A stretch of 12,551 nt of DNA, from positions 1-12,551 of the forward strand of contig JAGQUY010000068.1 in assembly GCA_020438245.1 (NCBI GenBank). Direction: 5' to 3'. Both the position numbers and the translations under genes were made by a program. Within the stretch, counting starts at the first letter, position 1; every line of letters begins with the position of its first letter. This DNA comes from Bacteroidota bacterium. Its GTDB lineage: Bacteria > CLD3 > SB21. Under the pieces are notes generated by a model. It was not told the origin of the DNA. It worked only from the letters and a program-made list of their open reading frames with translations, and made no database searches. Positions 7,688-12,551 of the stretch are shown piece by piece.

Positions 7688-10093
7688 TTACATCCTGTAC
7701 CGAAGGGACAGTAGAAAATTCCTCCCCGGTGCACTGATTCCGCTGGCAAACGGGCGATAGAGCCGATCGGTAATATTCTCCACTCCAGCGGTGACGGAAA
7801 AGTGTTCCGACGCAAAAAATGCTGCTTTCAGATTCAGCGTCATCCACCCGGGTACGAAAGGTTTTCCCTTTTCGTTCTTGGCGTACGGAAGGTTGTCGGA
7901 GCGTTCGGAAAGGGAAAGGTCGTCGTAGCTCATGCGCGCATTGTACCGGGCATAGAAGTCGAATTCCAATTTTTGTATTTGATACAGAACGTGTGTGCTC
8001 CCAAAAAGCGGCGCCGCATGGCGCAGCGGATAGTATTTCGAACTGTCGGCATCTTTTTCTTCGCCCTGCTGATAGTTGATCTGACTGGTCAGCGTGACAC
8101 TTCTACCTATATTCCATTTTAGGCCGGCTTGAATCCCCCAAACATAGGCACGCGAAAGATTTTGAATCGCCTGGACGGCGCTCGTCGTCCCGTCGTATTC
8201 TATACTGTCCTGACCGTTGAAACGATACGGCCTCCGCGCCAAAGCATCTTCCAGCAAGGTGTAGTAGCTGCTGAAATCAATCTTCATTCGGTCCCAAAAC
8301 GTTTTGGCCGTACCCACCTCGAAGTTGTACGCATACTCGGGTTTTAAGTCCCGATTGGGTACGACGACGGCACCCGGTTCCGATTCGAAAATTTTTCCGA
8401 TATCGTCCACGTTGGGCGCTCGAAATCCCGTGGCGAAGTTCATATATACCTGCCAGTCTTGCTCAGGCTGATACACCGAACCGATACTTCCGTTGATCGC
8501 GGAGTTGTTTATTTTTGCAGCCCTGAACGGGAAATCAAAGAACGTCGTGTCGAAACCCGCCGCCATTCGGACGTGACTCGCACGAACACCCGAATTAAGA
8601 ATCCAGTGCGCGGTCAGTTGGTATTTCACGCTCATGTATGCCGCATAGGATTGCCAAATGGACCCATCCGGATAACGTGTGTTGGTCGGGGCAACTTCAC
8701 CAGTTGAGATATTCTGACGATTTGCTCTGGATCCGACCTTGTTGTACACGGCCTCCACTCCATAAAATATATTCAATACCGACGACTGTTCTTTTGAAAA
8801 ATCGACATTGGTCGAAAGAGCGGTCACCGTTTCGATCTGATTTCGCAGTCGTTCATTTCGGTAGCGGCGGTCATGACGGCTCTCTTGGTAATTCTGAAGT
8901 GCCGCAACCAAACGAACATCGTCAAAAAAACGCCCTTTACGTGTACGGGAGATTTCCAGTCGATTCATCGTCCAGGCCTGCGGACCGTAGTACCACTCTG
9001 CGTAGGAAAAGTCATCGCCGGACTTCTGATATAACCGGTCGTACCTTGGTACATCGGTCGTGCGGGAAAAGTACCAGCCGTACTCGATATTCCACCCGAC
9101 CGCAGGACGAAGCGATATCTTCTGCATCAGATTTACCTGGCCGTACGCACTTGCCTTCTGGATCCGGTCATCTGAATTTGTGCGAAAGGAATCGATTCCG
9201 CCGATACGCGCCTGATAGTCGGGCCGTAAAAAATAGTCGTTGCCGTGTGATCCCGCACGGAGGTCGCCGAAATCCGATAGCGTCACGGCCGTTACCGAAG
9301 CTACGGATTTCCAACCCAGACGGACGTTCACGTGCGCCGTGCGTTCCGAGTTGGCCGAGGCGTACCGTGTCATGGCAGAGCCCGAGTATTCCATCCCATG
9401 GTCTGAGGCAAACCTCGGCATGATCGTGTGAAAATCCATCACTCCTCCGATTGCATCGCTCCCGTACAAAACGGCACCGGGTCCGAACAAAATCTCGGTA
9501 TGGTCCATCGCATTTGCATCCAGGGAAATGACATTCTGAAGATTGCCCGTCCTGAAGATAGCATTGTTCATGCGAACGCCATCAACGACCAGCAGAACCC
9601 GGTTCGTCGCAAAGCCACGCAGCATCGGAGAACCACCCCCCATTTGGCTCTTCTGAATATAGGCGTATCCCCCCGAACCCAGCAGGTCGGCGGCCGTCTG
9701 TGGATTCTGAAGGACTACGTCATCCCCGGTGACCTGTTCCACGCGGACCGGTGCTTCGTTTTCTTCCTCCTCCCATCGGCTGGCGGAAATCACAATTTCT
9801 CCAAAGGAGATTGCTTTTTCCTGCAGACCGACACGGAAATTCATGTTCGACAATTCGACGAAACGAAAGACCGCCGATTCGTAGCCGATGTGACTGAACG
9901 TGATACTATCCGCGAACCGAAATGACGTCATATCGGTACGGCCTCGAGCATTCGTTACCGCGGATGCCTTCGGATTGGAGCTGTGGATATTCACCCGATC
10001 AAGGGGTTGTCCGGTCTGCCGGTCAAAGACAAAAACGGTTTGCGAGTAAACCGCATTTGCAGCAACCACAAGTACCCAGAAAAAAAACTTCAT
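7688..10093 (-). CDS. TonB-dependent outer-membrane receptor with N-terminal carboxypeptidase-regulatory-like domain
   Basis: The product is 801 residues. It has a signal peptide (about 1-17, ending VYSQ), a short carboxypeptidase-regulatory-like beta-sandwich (about 18-92: DRQTGQPLDRVNIHSS, ITFSHIGYES), a TonB-box-like stretch EIVISASR (99-106) and a plug domain (about 112-225: SPMLRGFATNRVLLVVDGVR, FGPGAVLYGSDAIGGVM). A beta-barrel runs to the C-terminus. It imports a ligand across the outer membrane using TonB/ExbBD energy. The barrel carries FRAP (557-560) and, 19 residues on, PNRDL, which resembles the FRAP/NPDL signature of heme and hemoglobin receptors, but no histidine lies between them. 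The substrate is therefore not assigned. There is no SusD partner, so a SusC-type glycan system is unlikely. The final residue is Met, not the usual aromatic. Its ATG immediately follows the TAG stop of the small membrane protein gene; with no Shine-Dalgarno, translation is probably coupled. Confidence 0.93.
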   Translation of the reverse strand: MKFFFWVLVVAANAVYSQTVFVFDRQTGQPLDRVNIHSSNPKASAVTNARGRTDMTSFRFADSITFSHIGYESAVFRFVELSNMNFRVGLQEKAISFGEIVISASRWEEEENEAPVRVEQVTGDDVVLQNPQTAADLLGSGGYAYIQKSQMGGGSPMLRGFATNRVLLVVDGVRMNNAIFRTGNLQNVISLDANAMDHTEILFGPGAVLYGSDAIGGVMDFHTIMPRFASDHGMEYSGSAMTRYASANSERTAHVNVRLGWKSVASVTAVTLSDFGDLRAGSHGNDYFLRPDYQARIGGIDSFRTNSDDRIQKASAYGQVNLMQKISLRPAVGWNIEYGWYFSRTTDVPRYDRLYQKSGDDFSYAEWYYGPQAWTMNRLEISRTRKGRFFDDVRLVAALQNYQESRHDRRYRNERLRNQIETVTALSTNVDFSKEQSSVLNIFYGVEAVYNKVGSRANRQNISTGEVAPTNTRYPDGSIWQSYAAYMSVKYQLTAHWILNSGVRASHVRMAAGFDTTFFDFPFRAAKINNSAINGSIGSVYQPEQDWQVYMNFATGFRAPNVDDIGKIFESEPGAVVVPNRDLKPEYAYNFEVGTAKTFWDRMKIDFSSYYTLLEDALARRPYRFNGQDSIEYDGTTSAVQAIQNLSRAYVWGIQAGLKWNIGRSVTLTSQINYQQGEEKDADSSKYYPLRHAAPLFGSTHVLYQIQKLEFDFYARYNARMSYDDLSLSERSDNLPYAKNEKGKPFVPGWMTLNLKAAFFASEHFSVTAGVENITDRLYRPFASGISAPGRNFLLSLRYRM

Positions 10094-10435
10094 CTAAAAG
10101 TTAACTTTTGCACTTCGTTTGCTAACGATGGGGATCACGGCGGTCAGAACGGCGGCAATCACGTACGCATAGGGTAGATATTTTTTTCCTTGGTCGTGAT
10201 AGTCGTAGGCTACAAATAAAAGAACAAGAGCATTTAGGATATCGAAAAGCGAAGGAACCGGCTTACTACTGCGCACTGTAAAACGAAGAATGATCAGGTT
10301 GGCAACTGCAGCTGCAACAAAAACGGAACCTAAAACGAGATTACCCTGCGCAAGACTGTCCATCCCCGCCAACAAGAGCGGAAGAGCTGTCAGAAAAATG
10401 GACAAGGTTGTTAGTTTTCTATTTCGAGCGTCCAA
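10094..10435 (-). CDS. Small four-helix integral membrane protein, unknown function
   Basis: The product is 113 residues, almost wholly hydrophobic. It has four likely membrane helices (about 9-27, 31-52, 64-79 and 87-104), joined by short polar turns; the segment DYHDQGKKYLP lies between helices three and four. I do not recognise a named family. The start is TTG, chosen because GGAG lies five bases upstream and no earlier in-frame start is visible. The next Met is residue 25, inside the first loop, and would lose helix one. The gene ends in TAG directly against the ATG of the TonB-dependent receptor, so the two are co-expressed and the protein may serve the same uptake process, perhaps in the inner membrane. 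That functional link is inference from position only. Confidence 0.8.
   Translation of the reverse strand: MDARNRKLTTLSIFLTALPLLLAGMDSLAQGNLVLGSVFVAAAVANLIILRFTVRSSKPVPSLFDILNALVLLFVAYDYHDQGKKYLPYAYVIAAVLTAVIPIVSKRSAKVNF
10096..10109. repeat. Perfect 14-base palindrome at the junction of the small membrane protein and receptor genes
   Basis: AAAAGTTAACTTTT is a perfect palindrome ending two bases before the receptor ATG (reading on the minus strand). In RNA it could form a five-pair stem with a four-base loop across the initiation region; in DNA it could bind a dimeric regulator. It also encodes the last residues (Lys-Val-Asn-Phe region) of the upstream protein, so coding constraint could explain part of it. 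Confidence 0.4.
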
Positions 10436-10458
10436 TGCTTCTCCAAATTCAAAGGGTG

Positions 10459-10487
10459 GCTATAACGTACGCTTCCGGCAATTTCAA
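10459..10487 (-). promoter_or_regulatory. Candidate sigma-70-type promoter for the membrane-protein/receptor pair
   Basis: In the 53-base gap after the methyltransferase stop, the minus strand has TTGAAA (10482-10487), a 17-base spacer and TATAGC (10459-10464). These match the consensus at five and four of six positions. Transcription would start near 10452, giving a leader of about 17 bases that contains the GGAG ribosome-binding site of the TTG start at 10435. The fit of promoter, leader and RBS makes this the better of the promoter candidates here. Confidence 0.42.
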
Positions 10488-10488
10488 A

Positions 10489-11676
10489 TCAAGCGTGCGG
10501 TTTTTGAAACAGGGCTATCCGGTTGGTGTTCGTTCCCGCTGTATTGTTTTTCACTCCCCAAATATTTGCCGTCTTCGTAAATTTTTGTCTGTTGATGAAA
10601 ACCGCCGGGCACGCAAAGCCGGCTTTCAGACCCAGCGGTACCGCGACTTCCTCGAGTTTGATGCGGCCGTTCCGAACTTCTCCGACCTCGAAAGCCACCC
10701 AGCCTCCCCTGCGCGTCATCCGAAAAAGCTCGTGAAAAACCGACTGCATGATGCCGGACCATTCTTCGACAGTCCGACTCATTGTAATTCCCGACGCGAT
10801 CGCCTTTACATCGATATTGTTGAACCAGCATCTCAGCCAGTTGTCCGAGGAGTACTGAACGATATCCAAAAAAGGCGGAGACGTAACTGTGAGATGCACG
10901 TGGTTTGAGGGAACGGATTCGACGCGCGACGCAGGGCCACACGTAAACAGAGCCGTAGTGAGAGCACCCTTAAGATTAGATTTTTGTAACTCCGTCAAGT
11001 TTCTGGTCAGTTGATGCGATTTGCGGAGAATCAGCGCATGAACGTCCCGGTACGTGGCTTTTTGTTTTCGCCCACGATTGATTTCTTTTTGCCGTTCGGC
11101 AGAAACGGCCTGATTCGGGGGAAGCGTATACACTGAAAAAAAACCCGGGGAATGTCCTGTCAACCGATTCGTTGCGACCATTCGGATCCACCGATCGACC
11201 CCGTCTTCTTTCCCGGATTTGACCCTGCTCTTCAGATACGCGCGCAGCGACCAGATTTCTTCAAACGTCTTAGGATGGTAGAACATCTCAAGATCGGGAG
11301 CGTTATGAGAAGGTGTCTTGTTCGGGATTTGGTGCAAGCGTTCTTTTATTTCTACCAAATCGGGCGGATAGAGTCTTGGAAAGCTCAGTATCGCACTAAG
11401 CGGATTGGCATCGTTGGCAATAACCTGTCGTCCCAGCAGGGCGGCCTCAATGGCGGTTGTTCCACGTCCGCTGAATGGATCGTAAACCACGTCGCCGGGT
11501 TGCGTGAGTCTCTCAATGAAATAGCGCGGGAGTTGTGGTTTGAAACATGCCCGGTACGAAATTTCATGCAGGGAGGAGGCCTGACGTTGACGTGAAGTCC
11601 AGAACTCGTCGGTGTAGACGGCCATCTCGTGACCGGCAAGGGTGAGGAGTTTGGCTTTACCTTTAAGAATTTTCAT
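10489..11676 (-). CDS. Site-specific DNA methyltransferase (amino-MTase, N6-adenine or N4-cytosine), no partner nuclease
   Basis: The product is 395 residues from the ATG at 11676; in-frame TTG codons at 11679 and 11691 could add one or five residues, and none has a convincing ribosome-binding site. A motif-X-like segment (SYRACFKPQLPRYFIERLT, about 40-58) precedes motif I, the AdoMet-binding DPFSGRGTTAIEAA (66-79), and the following acidic strand ANDANPL. The catalytic motif IV is TSPPF (265-269), with Phe instead of the usual Tyr. About 190 residues lie between motifs I and IV, including a basic region, so target recognition probably sits there and the order resembles alpha-class enzymes. 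The C-terminus has FEVGEV and KTANIWGVKNNTAGTNTNRI. It methylates an exocyclic amino group of A or C using S-adenosylmethionine. No restriction endonuclease is adjacent, so it looks like a solo methylase. It follows the YdjM-like gene by 30 bases, likely in one transcript. Confidence 0.88.
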   Translation of the reverse strand: MKILKGKAKLLTLAGHEMAVYTDEFWTSRQRQASSLHEISYRACFKPQLPRYFIERLTQPGDVVYDPFSGRGTTAIEAALLGRQVIANDANPLSAILSFPRLYPPDLVEIKERLHQIPNKTPSHNAPDLEMFYHPKTFEEIWSLRAYLKSRVKSGKEDGVDRWIRMVATNRLTGHSPGFFSVYTLPPNQAVSAERQKEINRGRKQKATYRDVHALILRKSHQLTRNLTELQKSNLKGALTTALFTCGPASRVESVPSNHVHLTVTSPPFLDIVQYSSDNWLRCWFNNIDVKAIASGITMSRTVEEWSGIMQSVFHELFRMTRRGGWVAFEVGEVRNGRIKLEEVAVPLGLKAGFACPAVFINRQKFTKTANIWGVKNNTAGTNTNRIALFQKPHA

Positions 11677-11706
11677 CAACGCTTTATTCAATTTTCACGG
11701 GCTATT

Positions 11707-12363
11707 TCAGGAATTCACAACTTCCCGATGGCGGTCAATCCACCAGAACAGAGGCATAAATAAAACCAGAGCCACAATCCCGCTGATAGCGACGGCCAAA
11801 ATGCTTGGCGGAGGAGGCCCAAACAGGCTTTGCCCGTAAAAAAAAGCAAGAAGCCCCACGGCAAAGGCAAGTGCCCATCTGCCGATACGATCTTTTTCGT
11901 GCGTCACGCGCATATACATCCACACGGCAACGATGAACATCGAACCTTCGACCATCAACGTTGCAACATGAGAGGCCCAGAGTTCGAGACCGATGTAGGG
12001 ACCGTTGAAGCCGATCGGCATATCCGCACGATGACTGATCACATCAAGAATCCAGTGGCTGAATACACCGATTCCCAGAACGATCGCCGCGCGCTTACTT
12101 TTGTCCAGCATTCCATACAAACCGCCGAACAAAACCGACCACGCCAGGGCCATAATCATGCTGTGGGAAATTGGATACGATAAGAAGTTAAACGGACTGA
12201 CCGCAGTGATTCCGGGCTCAATCGAGGCTTTTTCCCAACCAAGCAAAATGAAGATCGGCCAGAGCACATCGAGGAAGGCCGGGGCCAGAATAAGCCATGC
12301 CAACGACACCTTTGGGGCAAATTTTTTTGAAGCAAATCCAACTGCGAAATGACCTATAAACAT
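11707..12363 (-). CDS. YdjM-like putative metal-dependent hydrolase, integral membrane (DUF457 family)
   Basis: The product is 218 residues. I chose the ATG at 12363 because AGGGA lies six bases upstream; a TTG at 12378 would add five residues but would place that AGGGA inside the gene. The protein is mostly membrane helices. It has the conserved polar residues of the YdjM/DUF457 family: His5 (MFIGHFAVGF), Asp32 (AFLDVLWP), His67 (YPISHSMIM), and His103, Asp107 and His111 (FSHWILDVISHRADMP), a likely metal-binding cluster within or near the membrane. Family members are annotated as inner-membrane metal-dependent hydrolases, but no substrate is established. The methyltransferase starts 30 bases downstream. 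No SOS box could be recognised upstream, although the E. coli relative YdjM is LexA-controlled. Confidence 0.85.
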   Translation of the reverse strand: MFIGHFAVGFASKKFAPKVSLAWLILAPAFLDVLWPIFILLGWEKASIEPGITAVSPFNFLSYPISHSMIMALAWSVLFGGLYGMLDKSKRAAIVLGIGVFSHWILDVISHRADMPIGFNGPYIGLELWASHVATLMVEGSMFIVAVWMYMRVTHEKDRIGRWALAFAVGLLAFFYGQSLFGPPPPSILAVAISGIVALVLFMPLFWWIDRHREVVNS

Positions 12364-12415
12364 GGCACTTCCCTGCAAAAATGACGGTGGTAATCACACC
12401 CAAGATACAGTTTTC

Positions 12416-12438
12416 AACTTCACCTTCAAAATGAAGTT
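12416..12438. repeat. Seven-base inverted repeat upstream of the YdjM-like gene
   Basis: AACTTCA (12416-12422) and TGAAGTT (12432-12438) form a perfect inverted repeat with a nine-base spacer, in the 117-base gap before the YdjM-like gene. It could be an operator. A weak promoter-like pair, TTGAAG and TATCTT with a 16-base spacer, overlaps it on the minus strand. Flanking TTCAAAA repeats make the stretch look internally repetitive, so chance is possible. Confidence 0.25.
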
Positions 12439-12480
12439 TCACTTTTCAAAATACCTGCTCTTACGGTATCTTCGGATAAT

Positions 12481-12551
12481 TTAGCCTCGTCGAGATCTCA
12501 ACGCCGAAAACAGTTTTTGATGCTCGAGGAAGAGGCTGCTAATTAAATGAT
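12481..12551 (-). CDS. Possible 3' end of an upstream minus-strand gene (partial)
   Basis: One minus-strand frame is open from the window edge to a TAA at 12481-12483 and would encode a C-terminal tail ending ISSLFLEHQKLFSALRSRRG. The sense and polarity fit the gene order, and the amphipathic, basic end is plausible for a protein C-terminus. At only 23 codons it cannot be distinguished from chance. A plus-strand ATG at 12547 preceded by GAGGAAGAGG is an alternative reading of the same edge. Confidence 0.25.
   Translation of the reverse strand, partial: HLISSLFLEHQKLFSALRSRRG

Noticed and set aside
8638..9423. Long plus-strand open frame of 261 codons opposite the receptor gene
   Set aside because: It is antisense to a well-supported TonB-dependent receptor. 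Its translation is rich in Arg, Ser, Pro and His without domain-like pattern, which is typical of a shadow frame.
9428..9925. Plus-strand open frame of 165 codons opposite the receptor N-terminus
   Set aside because: It is antisense to the plug and N-terminal domain of the receptor, has no ribosome-binding site of note and no recognisable motif.
7688..10093. SusC-type glycan transporter
   Set aside because: The protein has a carboxypeptidase-regulatory-like N-terminus, but at 801 residues it is shorter than usual SusC proteins and no SusD gene lies beside it.
12379..12388. The 8-mer ATGACGGT shared, on opposite strands, between the YdjM upstream region and the kinase-operon upstream region
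   Set aside because: A single eight-base match between two sites in 12.5 kb is expected by chance, and the flanking bases do not match.

Overview
The window is a compact block of bacterial DNA in which all eight convincing genes lie on the minus strand. Reading in the direction of transcription (right to left), they are: a YdjM-like membrane protein, a solo DNA methyltransferase, a small four-helix membrane protein, a TonB-dependent outer-membrane receptor, two large periplasmic-propeller sensor histidine kinases, a NarL/LuxR-type response regulator and a small lipoprotein. I see no rRNA, tRNA, CRISPR array, insertion sequence, integrase or phage gene.

Organism. The TonB-dependent receptor carries an N-terminal carboxypeptidase-regulatory-like domain. 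Three exported proteins have signal peptides ending in a small residue before Gln (AQ, GQ, SQ). The sensors combine Reg_prop propellers with a Y_Y_Y domain. Together these point to a Gram-negative member of the Bacteroidota/Chlorobiota/Ignavibacteriota/Calditrichota assemblage. Several genes have clear Shine-Dalgarno sequences and two gaps hold plausible -35/-10 promoters. This is unlike typical Bacteroidia, so a deeper-branching lineage of the group seems likelier. This is inference; no marker gene is present.

Layout. (1) 10489-12363: YdjM-like protein and methyltransferase, 30 bases apart and probably co-transcribed. (2) 7688-10435: a 113-residue membrane protein whose stop codon directly abuts the start of the receptor, preceded by a candidate promoter at 10459-10487. 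(3) 746-7593: kinase A, kinase B and the response regulator as a tight operon (4-base overlap, then a 15-base gap), preceded by a candidate promoter and dyad at 7627-7660. (4) 135-629: the lipoprotein, 116 bases further on, followed by a strong hairpin at 84-112 that probably ends the block.

How the genes may work together. The sensors each carry about fourteen propeller blades in the periplasm. They appear to watch for an extracellular or periplasmic ligand and signal to the single response regulator, which would control nearby genes. The receptor just upstream is a natural candidate for a regulated uptake function. The kinases use two different catalytic cores (HisKA/NtrB-like and HisKA_3/NarX-like) yet share one regulator gene, which is the most unusual feature here. 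The rest of the window looks like ordinary chromosomal gene content. No gap between genes exceeds 300 bases.
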